From Monosporascus cannonballus (Eukaryota; Ascomycota; Sordariomycetes; Xylariales): DNA of 64,000 nt. This document shows, in pieces, positions 37,735-49,654 of this stretch; position 1 is the stretch's first letter; the number at the start of each line of letters is the position of its first letter. The stretch covers positions 1-64,000 of the forward strand of contig QJNS01000342.1 of the NCBI GenBank assembly GCA_004154925.1. The letters are read 5' to 3'. Below the pieces are notes generated by a model that saw only the letters and a list, made by a program, of their open reading frames with translations, ran no database searches and had not been told where the DNA came from. The translations under genes and the position numbers were made by a program.

Positions 37735-38239
37735 TTTCGTATTTTACGTCTGCCATTCCTCCTTAACGAGAATCGTTTATCTTTCCTTAGGTTCGTATTC
37801 GGCTTCTACAAATTCTATTACATTATCAACGCTTAATGTGTTAAGCACTATTTGACGAATGCTGTATTTGAACTTTTTGTTGCCGTAGGCTTCGTACTTA
37901 AGTTAGAAAAGAAGCATCAAGATAATAAGGAAAACTTACTTATTACTTTTGTCCTCCCGGGCGCTTTTGCCTCTGACTGAAGCCTGGTACGCAACATATC
38001 ACCGAATTCTGCCAGTTTTGCAGAGGGGTAAAGACATAGGAAGTAGTCCGAGGTCGGAAACGGTGGCTCCTTAGTCTTCGGCGAAGGGAAGATATACCAC
38101 AGCATAATAAGTGTTTGTAATAAGTTAATGTATCGTACTTTAAAAAACCGGTAGGCAAGTTTTTCGTTAAAACTTATATTATTAGGATTAAGACTTTGTA
38201 GCGTTTTAATCTGTTTTTTTACTTATTTTACCTGAGAAT
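37735..38239. other. No supported gene
   Basis: A 62-codon minus-strand frame ends at 37917 (ending KVISKFSLLS) but shows no recognisable domain. It might be the end of the ferric-reductase-like relic next door or a chance frame. Confidence 0.4.
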
Positions 38240-39804
38240 TCTCGTTAAATATTCAAAGGATTATAATTTTTCTGGTTAGATCCCTAAAACTGGGCTGTAA
38301 TTTCGTGCTTTTTATGGCCTTTAACTTCTGCTTTAGTATTGTGATTTTCTTATTTAGGTTATTTTGCTGGGCCCGGCCTTTTGGCCGATTATCTCGCTTT
38401 TTGTTGGATAGCTCTTATTCCGCCCCTTTTAATTCAGCTTCGGCTATTTTAGAACGGAGATATGTTTTTCTATTTTGAATATCGTGTAATTTCCTTGCGG
38501 CTATATAAAGAGTAACAGGAAAAACCCCGAGAATACCTATGCCTTGCGTTACGAATACCAGGTTTTCGCAAACCTTTGGTGTTAATTTTTGGCCGTAAGG
38601 CCTATTAAGCCAGAGCCTTTGTTTAATTTGTAACTTTTGTATATTTTTTGGGATTACCCGAGCCGTAAGGATAAAGGTAAGTTCTTTGATGCCTTGGTAC
38701 ATAAGATTCGGAACAGGTTTAAAAGGTACGGCCATTAGGATATAATTTCGAAAATCGATTTAATATGGGCCAGCCATAAATACGTGAAAGTGCGTACCGG
38801 GGGGGATTCGTAATGGCCGATCCGCCGATACGCTAAACCTTACGGTCGTACGAGTATTATTAAAGTAAATATCGGTAACATGTGCGCCCGTACTGAATAC
38901 TAGTGCCTTGATAATCCGAGTACCGGCGAAAAGGACGTACAGGTTGGGTGCCGTAAAAACGGTTACGTTCGTAATGAAAGATGGAGAAAAAAGGAGTAAC
39001 ACGTGCCAAAATACGTTACTGAGGACGCTTAAAGCCGAAACGACGTATATGGCGAAAAAAGGAAACGTAAACTTAAGCCGTACCAAAAATAGGATTATTA
39101 TAATGCATAGCGTGCCAAAAGCTTAATCCGTTATAATAAGTTTATTTATGTTTTTGCGGGAATATTTACATAGTAGCTAGAATATATAATATAACCAGTT
39201 TGCGGACGTAAGGATATAGCTATAATAATATGCATAAAAGCGTGGAATATTACTATCGTGCCAAAGAGGTGATGAGTTGATAAGTGAGCCGTAATAGGTA
39301 AGTTAAGCCAGTTGGCAAAAGGATGCATACGCCTTATATAAAATAGTGGGCATAGGTTGGTTAAAGCAAGGATGGCTGTTTGTTTTTAAAGGCCCTGAAC
39401 GTCTTGGTAAAATAGGAACAGAACCAAAATGTTGGTAGACAAGTAGGAGAATATTAGAAGTGCTTGTTATCTAGTGATGCTTAGCCAAGACGGTCTTTGA
39501 GCCAAAGGAGAATACGTGATGTATTTCGCAAAGAGCCAAACCCTTGGGATAACGAAGGCCGTAAAAAGTGATAGAGTTTTTCGCAGAGCCAGTAACGCGA
39601 ACGTCGCCCCGAAAGCGATTGCGTACTATCGGACGATATCCATAGTTTCCAGGTGACGATAAGTGACATGAAAATCCGAAGAACGGACGCTTCTAAAGCA
39701 AAACGCAGCAATATAAACGGTCTGCCTTGAAATAAAAGTTTAAAATTATTCCTAATGTAACGTAATATAAGCGCCGGGGCAGAAAAGACGGTTAAAAATA
39801 ACAC
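38240..39804 (-). pseudogene. Ferric-reductase-like (FRE/NOX superfamily) relic
   Basis: Minus-strand pieces in order match a ferric reductase. A membrane segment (39804-39481) is followed by a stretch with HPFANWLNLP and HHLFGTIVIFHAFMHIII (39328-39146), the heme-ligand His region. Then come further membrane and FAD-domain sequence ending PPGTHFHVFMAGPY (39086-38760), and an NAD-domain part with RPYGQ and VTQGIGILGVFP (38735-38415). Stops at 38760-38762 and 38415-38417 are TAA in frame and Gln-compatible; other breaks lie near 39090-39140 and 39330-39480. After the NAD motif a coiled-coil-like Lys/Glu-rich tail is unusual. The break near 39100-39148 might be an intron (GTAAAT...AAG), but the frame does not resume cleanly. 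Confidence 0.65.
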
Positions 39805-40174
39805 TTAAATATATTCTTCGTTTAACAGAATATAAGCGCCGGCATGGAAAAGCAGGGCCGATCTAGAGTTATCGGCTTCTTGTTACTCAAGGCGGCTCCG
39901 GGGCGGAATAGAAGTGGGGAACCGGCAACTCATCAACGTCCACAAATGCCGCCGAGCCCGAACTGCCACCCGGATAAAGTGGAGACAGTCTAATTTATGG
40001 TCCGGAAGCGCGCGCCTCCTCAAACGGCATTAACCGCCGGCGTCAAAGACACGGGGGATAATATTGAACGGCGTGGTTATATAACATCGCTACCAGTTCT
40101 TCGTATATGATAACAGCACTATCATCACCATAATTCTCGCTGCAGAACCTGGGATAATTCAACTACATACGACA
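39805..40174. other. Intergenic, promoter side of the MADS-like gene
   Basis: No gene seen. Composition returns to normal GC from about 39840 on, so the AT bias fades here. Confidence 0.5.
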
Positions 40175-40867
40175 ATGCCTTGCTCAAAGAACCGAAACCG
40201 CAATTACGCCAGAGGTTTTACAAACCGTCAAAGAGGCATATTCAAAAAATCAAATACCTTTTTTCGTTTCTATGGGGGAGACATTGCGGTCCTTATCAGA
40301 CATAACGGCCGAATTACAACGTACGAGTTTCGTCCCGGCATTTTAAACGTTGGAGTCGTCTTCCCCAACGAATCTTTCGGGCCGGACGACTTCGATACCG
40401 TTGCCGAAAAACAGTCACCCCCGGGGCCTAGCCCTTCCCTCGGCTCTTCAGCGGCCGTGCAGTCGGTCGGTCTTTTAGGAGCCCCCGGTGCTGGCTCTGA
40501 GGGGAGTCTAATGACCAACGCAAGCACCTTTCCGATTAGTCTCCTCGAGGACAATTTGGTGGCTACAAGTTCCAACGGCCCAGATCTAAGTCCGGGATCC
40601 CTACAAATACCATTAGCTGACGGTCCTTCCAATGATATGAACCAGGTCCCGGACATCTTTTCGGGAAGTCTACACGATTATATATTCCCGTCAAGCCTTC
40701 TCCTTATGTCCACCGACGATGGACAGGGGCAAGACTCCGACAGCTTATCAACAGCCTCGGACGCGAGCAATCCTGAGCTCCAGCCACCCAATATCCTAAG
40801 CCCTGAGCCGGTTTCCCCATACAAGGACGACTTATTGTCCTTCATTGACAAATACCTTGGCCAATAG
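40175..40867 (+). CDS. Degenerate MADS-box-like transcription factor
   Basis: An intron-free 230-aa frame. Residues about 17-52 (RQRGIFKKSNTFFRFYGGDI followed by AVLIRHNGRITTYEF) follow the SRF/MADS pattern: basic start, GIFKK, a helix, then alternating hydrophobics and NGR..TYEF. The basic N-terminus (KNRNRNYARG) fits DNA contact. The remainder is Ser/Pro/Asp-rich and acidic, with repeated P-G-S runs, and looks disordered and possibly activating. MADS proteins bind CArG-type sites as dimers in the nucleus; this one is diverged enough that binding is unproven. The first ATG follows a normal-looking leader. Confidence 0.65.
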   Translation: MPCSKNRNRNYARGFTNRQRGIFKKSNTFFRFYGGDIAVLIRHNGRITTYEFRPGILNVGVVFPNESFGPDDFDTVAEKQSPPGPSPSLGSSAAVQSVGLLGAPGAGSEGSLMTNASTFPISLLEDNLVATSSNGPDLSPGSLQIPLADGPSNDMNQVPDIFSGSLHDYIFPSSLLLMSTDDGQGQDSDSLSTASDASNPELQPPNILSPEPVSPYKDDLLSFIDKYLGQ

Positions 40868-41180
40868 TCGCGGTATTTGAAACGCGGCCGATGTCGAGTT
40901 ACTACGCACCGACTTGGTTCTGGTCCTTAATTGGCATCCCTGATCGGGATTTTCGGCACCCGGCGCACAAGAAGTTCGAGAGATTGGTACCATTTAAGGC
41001 GGTAAAAGGGGTTGCATAATCGTATAGCTGTTTAAAATACTATGTCCCTTGTTTATATCCAGCACTTGGCGGATTGATGTGTTTTCCCCAAGTATTGCAT
41101 GAATAAATAATATATATCTTTACGCTGCCTTGCTAAATTGCCTTGTTGCTATCCCTCTTTGGTTTGAACATAACTCCTCC
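40868..41180. other. Convergent 3' region
   Basis: This 313-bp gap lies between two genes pointing at each other. No further feature was identified. Confidence 0.5.
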
Positions 41181-42012
41181 TTAAGACGATCCTAAGCGCC
41201 CGGTTTGATGGGACTGAGCCTGGTTATCAACGAGCTGGTCTTCTGACGTTTGGGCCTCCGCTATGCCCCTGTAGTGAAGTTCGATAATATCGGTCGTTCT
41301 TCCGTTAGCTGGATGCCTGAACAGAGTACGGGCCTTTATAAAACAAAGAAGCAGTGCGGCCAAAATATCCGAAACTACCCATAGCATTCCCCAAAAGTAT
41401 CGCGGATGAAGTGCCAGCAACAGTGAATAGGCTGCCAACAATAAACAATGCCAAAAACCCAGTACGAGATTGTATGCAGATTTCTTTTTATGCTTGCGTA
41501 GTAATCCGGAAAAGTATAATGCCATTATCCAGCTTGTTGCGAGAAGTGACGCGACGGCGAGGGTTATAAAGTTACGGGCTCGCCCCATGTTTAAGTCGTA
41601 TACAACCAAGGCCACGCCAACAGCCTTGATCGCCATTAGGACGGCAAACAGAAGATGAGCAAGGAGAAAGCAGCGCTTTTTTGTCAGCTTTTCCACTCCG
41701 AAGTTCGCCGTGGTTTCTGTACAGATCAAGGTCTGTATAGTTAGCGTTAAAACCAGCGGTCAGTTGAGACTGACATACCATGATGTATGTGGTCGATACG
41801 CTGACCCCGGTAAATGTAATGTCTTGTCCGAGAATATCTTTTGTGAAGAGGATAGCTATGGCCCCATTGCCTAAAGCCAAAGCGATTGAAATAATCACTA
41901 AGACGTCCGGAACGCCGCCTTCCGGGTGTTTTATATGCCAAATGGCTCCCAGAATATTGGCAGCGAAAACACAAGCAGCGTGTAGCCAGACTTCAAGCAA
42001 AAGGGACAACAT
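41181..42012 (-). CDS. Polytopic membrane protein
   Basis: Two exons: 42012-41779 and 41732-41181. The intron (41733-41778, 46 bp) has a GTATGT donor, a GCTAAC branch site and a CAG acceptor, phase 0. The product is 261 aa. About six or seven hydrophobic segments are visible, for example ACVFAANILGAIW, VLVIISIALALGNGAIAILF, LLFAVLMAIKAVGVALVVY and LLLAAYSLLLAL. The C-terminal 45 residues are hydrophilic. The first exon begins MLSLLLEVWLHAAC. I do not recognise a family; size and segment number resemble the membrane protein at 61535-62472, but I cannot show sequence homology. Confidence 0.8.
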
Positions 42013-42307
42013 AGTGTCTGTCTGTCAGGAAAGAAATTATTCATATGGATTAGGGGTGGGACAGAGCGAAAGATAGAGTAGCCCAGCCGGCGAAGCAGCA
42101 TAGGCAGTTAATAGAATGACCATTGATGCCTGTCTTTTCTTAAGTTCCGAGGGGTCCCCCTATATATACACGAAATAGCCAAGAACATGGGTCGAAGCCA
42201 CCTAGCAAGGGGTGTCCCACCTGTTCGCATTCGACCACGGTCGTGGGTAAGCTGATAAAGCCGACATACCCTAAAACGAAACGCATTAAAGCCGGTCAGA
42301 ACCCCTC

Positions 42308-42726
42308 TGTAACGAACCCGTCATACAACCACCTGGAGGTATGAGCGGAATCCGAAGTAAGGTCTTGATTTGCAGGTAACAATAGGGCGAGGAATGATTC
42401 AGTAGTCTGTTCGTTAGAGAGATTTAAGGTACTCTCCTCTCAATTAGAGAACGATGCAGTTGCCTCTGGATTGAGAGCTTAGATTGATAGCTAAGGAGCG
42501 AAACTAAGTAGGTGCTATTTACATGAGAGACCGATTCATTATATATCCCTATTCGCAAAGTGAGTGTGTCGTGGATCTATGTGATCTATGTGATCTACTC
42601 CCAGATCACTTAGATCACATAGATCACTTAGAGCCAAGAGTCCGGGGCCAAGGTTTAGCCGTTGCGCACCTGCGCTAGGCTCCAAAAGCAGGTTCCTCCG
42701 AGATAGGAACCCCTGTTCCTGTAACA
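42308..42726 (-). mobile_element. Unmutated solo LTR
   Basis: This 419-bp repeat starts TGTAACGAACCCGTC and ends TTCCTGTAACA, flanked by a perfect CCCTC duplication (42303-42307 and 42727-42731). It has normal GC and no obvious RIP, so it approximates the original sequence of the family that decays at 1-32823. It belongs with the fragment at 1-90. No internal region remains, consistent with LTR-LTR recombination. Confidence 0.88.
42574..42631. repeat. GATC-repeat hairpin inside the solo LTR
   Basis: Three copies of GATCTATGT/GATCTAC are followed by three copies of the complement (GATCACTTA, GATCACATA, GATCACTTA), so the block can fold on itself. A looser GATC-rich block occupies the same place in the LTR at 36712 (about 37197-37270). 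Confidence 0.75.
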
Positions 42727-45067
42727 CCCTCATTGGTGCCGATGCAACCACGGTACCAATCGTATCCGGGAAGCAGCGTAACGCTCTTAAAGCGCTCGAT
42801 GATCCAGATCGTCGCCGTACGGCACAGCACATCTGTATACGAAATAGCGATGTTAAAGCGAAGGACAGTCTTGCCAAACGACTGCGGGAACGCTTCGATC
42901 CTGTCCGCACGGTCGGTCGGTCGCCTTTGGTGCAGTCGGTTGCGAACTGACCCGGGAAGGCAAGAATCGAATAGAGCACTTTGCACCTGAAAATTAGAAC
43001 GCACATCTAGTGGACGGCCGTCTGTTCTTTAGCCATTAACTGGCAATACGCATACGCAACAGCCCGAGCGGGCTAAGATTTACATCCTAAAATACCGGCC
43101 TCTCGTTATACTCCCTATCTGCACTCCCTAAGGTCTCTTAACTCTGTTGGCAGGTGTCTCCTTATGCCTGCTACGCCTCGCGGCTGAGTAGTAATCCCGA
43201 TCCCATCTCACCGAGTTCGTACCGCTACTCACACTCGTCTGCGCAACTCTACCGCCGCAAGTGCCAACAATGATAGCGCGCAACAGCGCTTTCGAACGCC
43301 CGTATGCCGAACGATGTAGCGTACCAAAAGTAATTCGTGGTCGTACAGACATGCCCCCCATACGGCGCTATTTTCTAATGCCGTCCATCGAATCCCGAAA
43401 CAGTACCTAGCGTTCCCGCCGCGTACTTCGCTAGGAACGCGAGCTGTAAGCGTACAAGCTCCGCATGCATTAACGGCTGTTCCTTATACGCCGATCATGC
43501 GAACGCCCTGCGCCTCTTGTAGCGGAGTCTTTATGACATCTCGCGCCGTCTGTTCCCCACATACCAAGGCCTAGCGCCCAACAGGGCAGCACTGGTTCAC
43601 TCCGCGGGTCTGGCAACAGCTTCGCCATCTCCCATAGTCCAAAACCACCACCCCACGCTTTAGCGCCGTCGTATACGCGTTACGTAAGGTGCCGCGCGGG
43701 GAAGTCCTCTTGCACATGCACGCGGCGCCCTTGCATGTAACCATGTTCTTATGGGTCTTCGCCGTCTTATTCGGATGCTCAAGCAGCTAGCATTCTGCGT
43801 CGAGTTCGGCAGTAGCTGGTGGTTTTCCTCCGATGCGACCGCTCCCGTGCATATCCTTTGTTGGTCTCAGCAATCAAGTTGGTTCGATGCCTGGATAAAA
43901 GGGGGGATGGCCGGTTTGCGATTATACAATGTCCTCATTGTCGAGGGGCTCGAAGGAACACGACTGCCCCACGCATGGGCACCGACCGGAGGCCCGACGC
44001 GCACATCCTGCGCTACGTAGTCTTGAACATGGGTATGCCATCCACGTGGCGGGCGCGAGCTTCGAGATACAACGGTAAACGGACGCGTCCCAGGCTGATG
44101 GCTTGCCCTCAGCCGAAGCATCTGTCGCCGGACGATTTGACACTGGCTACGTCGCGGGAGTTAGCGATCCTCGGCGAGATGGAATTGCTTAATAACCTTT
44201 GGAAATACGGCGAGCTGAGTCGGGTGCTGAAATTACGGAACTGCGGGAATACAGTTAGCGGGGATGGCCGTGGGTGCCGTACACGAGAAGGTCTAGGGCG
44301 GCGCGGGTGGTTAGCGGCAGCGCTACCATCGAGGAATCGCCCTACTCATCCATATGCCTGAGCCGTGCTGTGGTAGTAGTAGCCTGCCTCCTTGGGCGCG
44401 TAGCAGACGTGCACGTTCTTGGTCCGGCTTAGATGCAACTCTGCAACTGGCTTCTGGTCGCTTGTGGCCGTAAATCTTGGACTGACCCGTGCTGCTGAAA
44501 TTGAATCTCTATCGGGGGACTGATAGGGCGCAACGAAAATTATCAGGGTTTGGGCTCAGATACGCTGGTCTGGTAGTTGCCTTTTTCGAACGGGGTAGGG
44601 CTGGCTTAGGCTCCGTAATAACGAGCTTTACATATATAAAACCGTCAGCCAGCAGGCCATGCAAGGTAGGTCGGTCGTCATGGCGGTATTAACTAGTAGG
44701 ACAGCGTAATCCTTTAGTGCCGAAATTTTTGATTAAAAGCTAGCGGATTAAGTAAGGAAGTGGCCTCTATCGTTGTGACGATAGCCGTAGGATGGAAGAA
44801 AAGGTACAAGTTAAATGAAGGTTTAGATGGGACGGCAGAATATCTTACCGCCTCGGCGGGTGTTAGTATTATCAAATAAGCTGGCATAATTCGCCAAGAG
44901 TAATACGGGCAAAAATTGCTTCTGGTTTAAAGGGATAAATTATCCCGCATAATAATAGTAGTAAGACTATGTGAGGGAAAAAGGGCCACGGTAAAGTACA
45001 TAAATTAAGTAGGTAGCAATATTAACGACGGACCCCTTTGCACCTTATTTCCACGGTTTTGTTTTTA
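42727..45067. other. 2.3-kb gap with no supported gene
   Basis: GC-normal sequence with several open frames of 60-180 codons (the longest at 43819-44361, plus). The longest contains CPHCRG and basic stretches but no clear domain. The patchwork resembles decayed coding sequence, perhaps of an old retroelement, but I could not show it. Position 44700-45060 is AT-richer. Confidence 0.4.
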
Positions 45068-46391
45068 CTATTTAATCTGATATCCGCATACAAGGCAGTC
45101 GATCGACTCCGTCCATTCCTTTTTTCCTGTGACGTTTTTACGGAGATCCCTGATCTCGATTACGAAAGGGTTATTCCTAATAACGGCCTCAAAAAGTTTT
45201 TCGTACGGCCTGGCCTTACTCGGGCCGCTGGGTTCCCATTTACGCGGGCGCCCCCCATTCTTCGAGTTGGTGCCGAACGCGACGGCACCCGTCATCGAGT
45301 GATCCGTCTTGACGGCCTCCCCGTTTTCGACAACGACAAGTTCGATCGAGGTCTGCTGCTTTTCGTGATCCATATCCGTCAAGTGCCGGGCGGTTTGCAC
45401 AGCGCCAGATTCGTTCGGACTAAGGAGTCGCTTGGGCTCTTCCTTGATGGGCGCCGACTTATGAGGTTTATCGGCGCTGAGTCGCTCGTACGTATTCAGT
45501 AAGGCCTTATGTATAAGGCAGCTATCATGTAGCCACTTCTTGCATTCCTCGTTGGGGCAAAGAGTTAAGCTCTCGTCCGGATTCTCGGGGCGGTTACATC
45601 TGCAGCGCGGTTGGGCTTTCTAAGGACATTATTAACTGCCTGCCTGCCTGCCGAAATAAATAAATAAATAGATACATAATAATTGATCCCGCTATCTCGT
45701 TTGATAGACCTACCGAAAGTGTCATATTCCGAACATTTAATCTCTGTCGGAAATAAAGGGCGGACTGATTTTCATCTTCATTTTCATTCCAATAGTTAAC
45801 CGTTGCTAATGCTCTGACGCTGAATACGTTGATAACGTCCACTAGAAGAAATTAATTACGTTTGCCGCATCCTAAAGATCAGCGGATAAGGCCCGGACTT
45901 ACTATGATTTGAAGCGATCAGCTCGTTTTGACCGTGGTATGGTTGCCTTCCCCGAATTGTCCTTTTGCCTTCCTGTGTTCCAGGCGGTAGCTCATCCGGC
46001 CAATACATCCAATATACTCTAGCGTAAACGTGACTTCCGTCGCTTGCTCGGATCTCGAGAATCTTAGCAACCCAATCGGGATCCGACATCTTCCCGTCCG
46101 GGTCCTTGCGCCGTTTAACGGTCGAGCTATTAGCGACGAAAACGAAGTCTCCGTAAGAGTACCGAACGTTGTGAACTAAAGTAGCATTAGAATGCCGGAC
46201 TAATGTACGGGAAAGGAGTTTTACACACGGACGAAGCGCTTGTATCGCGTCATATGAATCCATCGGGAAGGTTGAATCCAGTAACTCCTCGTCTTCTCCT
46301 TCGTCTTATCCGAATCGGGATAGGTGACAGTAAAGGGGCATTCGACTTGCGTCTCCTCCTCTGGCCGAGGTCGCTTGCGCGTGGTCGCCAT
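45068..46391 (-). CDS. BAH-PHD chromatin-reader-like protein
   Basis: Four exons: 46391-46229, 46175-45903, 45841-45714 and 45619-45068; introns of 53, 61 and 94 bp with GTGTGT, GTAAGT and GTAGGT donors; product 371 aa. The N-terminus (MATTRKRPRPEEE) is basic. Exon 2 carries a BAH domain (YSYGDFVFVANS, DWVAKILEIRASDG, ARVYWMYWPDELP, YHGQNELIASNH). Exons 3-4 give VNYWNE and a zinc-binding segment from residue 193: CRCNRPENPD, LCPNEECKKWLH and SC, i.e. PHD-like. The tail is hydrophilic. Fungal BAH-PHD proteins of this layout bind chromatin in the nucleus. Intron 3 contains GGCA and AAAT tandem repeats. Confidence 0.87.
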
Positions 46392-47340
46392 GCTAATATG
46401 AAGCTAAGCAGTTGTAGATTTCGAGATGAATAGAGGGAATGGAAATGTAAGAATGGCGCGCGAACGTTTGGATAATATTCGGTAGAGAAGCTGTTTATTT
46501 CTTCTAGAACGAGGGAACCTGTCGCGCTCGATAATTTAAAAGAGCAAGCGAAATATGCTAGCCAGTTATTGTAAGTATGGTTTGTCGGACCTACGCCATT
46601 TTTAATGGATGATCATGTCTGTGGATTTGGGGGGAGGGAAGAAACGAAATACTGGAAAAAGGAGGCTGGATTCTTGGCGCGTTATTCCTTGTTCGGTAAT
46701 AATAATCACCAACGTTATATAAACTACAGCTAGGATCTTAGAGGTTGCTTCATTCATCAGGCTCGGCAAGGTACTTAAGGAGTTCGACTAGCAGGTTTCG
46801 TGGCTACCTGTTTCAGCATTTTCTTTACTTACGGGGGTGCCTCGTATTCGGGAAAAGCAGACAATAGTTTATTTAAAGTAAAAGCCGACCTGCTCTGCGA
46901 AGAAACCGGGGTTATTGGGTGGCCCATGGCGATTTCTCTATCCAGCGGCCTTTTTGGGACATACATATAGGAGGCCTGCGTTTTGACTTTTCGAGCTTTC
47001 GCAAACGCCGTACATCAACCCAGTAAAATCCAGCCGCAAAGACGTCCTTGCCATAATCCGTTACAGTAGGTCCCTTCAGGCACACTTCGTTACGTGTTTA
47101 TTTAGCCTCGGCGTTAGATAGTTACACGGATAGGGAGCCTCTTTTGGAAAACAGACGACTACCGGCGCTTGCTTGTCTATTGCCTGTAGGTTATTAATAG
47201 CACCTTTCGACCATGCTTACTAACTCTCGTTATAGTGCCTACAGCGCCTGGAAATAACTTCTGCAACCCTAAGTGTGGTGAGAGTGGTCAATTTCGACAT
47301 CTTCGCGACAACCACCAAGTTGGGGAACAGGTCGGATCCA
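46392..47340. other. Divergent intergenic region
   Basis: About 950 bases lie between the start of the BAH-PHD gene and the start of the bZIP gene, which are transcribed away from each other. It presumably holds both promoters. I found no gene or clear operator. Confidence 0.5.
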
Positions 47341-48264
47341 ATGTCTCGCCTTGATCCATCGTCTCAAGCGGTACCATCACATACTTCTACCTCGGGTTCA
47401 CCATTTTTACTTCAGTCGAACGCCCGGAGCGGTAATAGCAACCCCGCCACCGGTCGCGAGCTGCCGGAGAGCGGCACGGTCCCACGTACGAATAGGGACC
47501 TTATACAGTCGTTTCCGTACCGGGATTTCAAGATACATACGCTTCTAAACCCTTTAGAATCACAGAGCACCTATGCGTCAAGCGGTTCCCCCGTAGCCTC
47601 GCGGTCAGTCGGGAAGGAGCCGGCTCCCATTTCTACCGGTGGACAGTACGGGCTGAATCCAATAACGGAGCATCCTCCCCGACCGGGAACTTCTCACCAG
47701 GTTTCCATCCCAGATACTGTCGCCTCCGGGATAAGCCGAGTATTCCAAATCGACAGCGCCGGCCCAGGACAATCGTCATCATCCAGGGCGGGTCACCCAC
47801 CGCCTATGGCATTATATTTTGGTGGAATAAACGCATCCAAATGCGGTGCACCGACAAGTACTACAGCGCCCCCTCCATCTTTATCCCAGCTAACGACAAC
47901 GTCTTTAGGCCATCCTCCCTCGCTTTCCACTAGCGGCATAACGCATCAGGCCGTTACCCTAACGGGTGGCCAGCCCATTCTGGTATTAAAGCCCGAAGGC
48001 GGAGAAAGGATGCTTATACCGGTGAATACCAATCATGCTTCAAAAGCGGCGGACGAGAAGCGGCAACGGAACGCGGGGGCTTCAGCGAGGCTTCGGCAGC
48101 GGAAAAAAGATAAGGAGGAGGAAAAGGAGAAGAGGTTGCGGAAACTGGAAAACCAAAACCGCAAATTGGAAAGGCAAAACCGCAACTTGGAAGCTGAGCT
48201 GGAAAAGATAAGGGCCGACCGGAACAGGTTACGCAATATCGTTTCCCAGGCCCCCCGGGATTAA
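47341..48264 (+). CDS. bZIP transcription factor
   Basis: From the ATG at 47341 (MSRLDPSSQAVPS) a single exon encodes 307 aa. The first 230 residues are Ser/Pro/Gly/Thr-rich and look disordered. The C-terminus is a bZIP: basic region DEKRQRNAGASARLRQRKKD with the N-x7-R signature, then a heptad helix (KLENQNRKLERQNRNLEAEL, continuing EKIRADRNRLRNIV). The zipper lies at the extreme end, as in many fungal bZIP factors, and should dimerise and bind a GCN4-like half-site in the nucleus. The frame stays open 22 codons upstream of the ATG, so an upstream exon cannot be excluded. Confidence 0.88.
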   Translation: MSRLDPSSQAVPSHTSTSGSPFLLQSNARSGNSNPATGRELPESGTVPRTNRDLIQSFPYRDFKIHTLLNPLESQSTYASSGSPVASRSVGKEPAPISTGGQYGLNPITEHPPRPGTSHQVSIPDTVASGISRVFQIDSAGPGQSSSSRAGHPPPMALYFGGINASKCGAPTSTTAPPPSLSQLTTTSLGHPPSLSTSGITHQAVTLTGGQPILVLKPEGGERMLIPVNTNHASKAADEKRQRNAGASARLRQRKKDKEEEKEKRLRKLENQNRKLERQNRNLEAELEKIRADRNRLRNIVSQAPRD

Positions 48265-49654
48265 CGACTTCGCTTACCAGGGCCCGCCGAGCCCCCGTCC
48301 GAGGAAAAGCAGCCCTAGGCCGGCTTACGTAACTACTACGGTAATTCTGCAGCCGGGTCATTCGGCAGCGGCGGTGTACACTATCCCACTCTCGCAATAA
48401 AGAACTCCCTCGGCCGTACCGCCCTCCACGCTGCCGCCACTACGTTTAGAACCTTCGAGCGGACCGCCAACCTCGGGTCGAGGCCCCCGCGACTGGCCTA
48501 CGCGTTCGGAAGCATCGCTAAGCCTCCATTAGATTACGTTCGGGATATGTCCGTTAATACCAAACTATAGATCATCAGATAAAGTTCAATTGTACTTTCT
48601 TTTATCCATTATATATCACTATGATACTGGGCTATCGCGCCCCGCCGGAACGTCTTGTACTTTGTTTTTTTTTTAAAAAAAGCAAGGGGTTAACTTTCGT
48701 TTTAATGCCGGATAAGACAGGGGATTTGGACCTTTTAAAATTCTCGCACAGCAGTTGCCTTTGCCATGTTGACCCTGATGGATGTGAAGCGCTCTGTATG
48801 GTTCCCGGTAAGGTAGCCTCGTTGCCTCCCGAGCTAGCCTTTTGTGAGTATTAGCGGCTCCGCTTTTTGATGACATTCCAAACGGTGGGCCGAATCGGTT
48901 AGGAAGAGGTTACCTTCTCGGGAAGTGGAGGCGGAAGCCATATACCCTCTTTATTTTGGTTCCAGATCGTCATAATGTATTGGTGTCCCGGCTCCGAACA
49001 GCAACTTTAGCTTGCGTGGGCAGACGGTGCGTGCGGGGCTAAAGTAGCGCCTGGATGTACCAGCTGGCGTATTACCGTAAACGGCAAGTAAGAGCCCCGT
49101 ACGGCAATGTTATTGGTCAGGCCCAAGGACCTAGGGCGTCCTTCTGAGCCTGGAACTCCGCCCGACTATGTCTACCATGCGCTTGCAGACCTCTCGAGCC
49201 TTAAACAGCAGCACGGATACAACTGCCCGAATAGAACATCATTAAAAATGCACGACATTCATGTGCGTTTGGTCATGTTGGAGCGTCAATGTTTTGTTCC
49301 ACTAATGGGTGTTCCTGACACATACACCCTTTGAGAAGTAGCCAGACGCGTTGGCCAACTCCAGAAATTACGATATCGGCTTTACATTGGAGATTCAGAT
49401 GAAAACGTCCCGTTACAACGTGTCCATCTTGCCGCTGTCGGGCTACCGGCACCCAAACGCCGAATATACGAGTCCCCAATACCTCGCTTGGAGCCACTTT
49501 ACTGCAGATGATAATATTGCTTGCTGGATGGACTACCTAGCCATTATGTCCGCGCCTGTAGCGCGTTTAGTTAGTTTGCTGGTCCCGGGCCCTGGGCTCT
49601 AAATGAGATATCCCCGCTAGCAGAGGACCCTAACCTTGACATCATTGCTTTTCC
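48265..49654. other. 1.4-kb gap with no supported gene
   Basis: Several frames of 70-80 codons exist (for example 48621-48854 and 49107-49334, plus) but none shows a domain or convincing intron signals. A GC-rich stretch directly after the bZIP stop (48265-48540) may be its 3' end. Confidence 0.45.

Noticed and set aside
43819..44361. 180-codon frame with CPHCRG, considered as the end of a non-LTR retrotransposon
   Set aside because: No reverse transcriptase or RNase H motif could be recognised on either strand nearby, and the match was too loose to support.
48390..48570. Ankyrin-like GRTALHAAA stretch
   Set aside because: A single short match after the bZIP stop, without neighbouring repeats; treated as chance.
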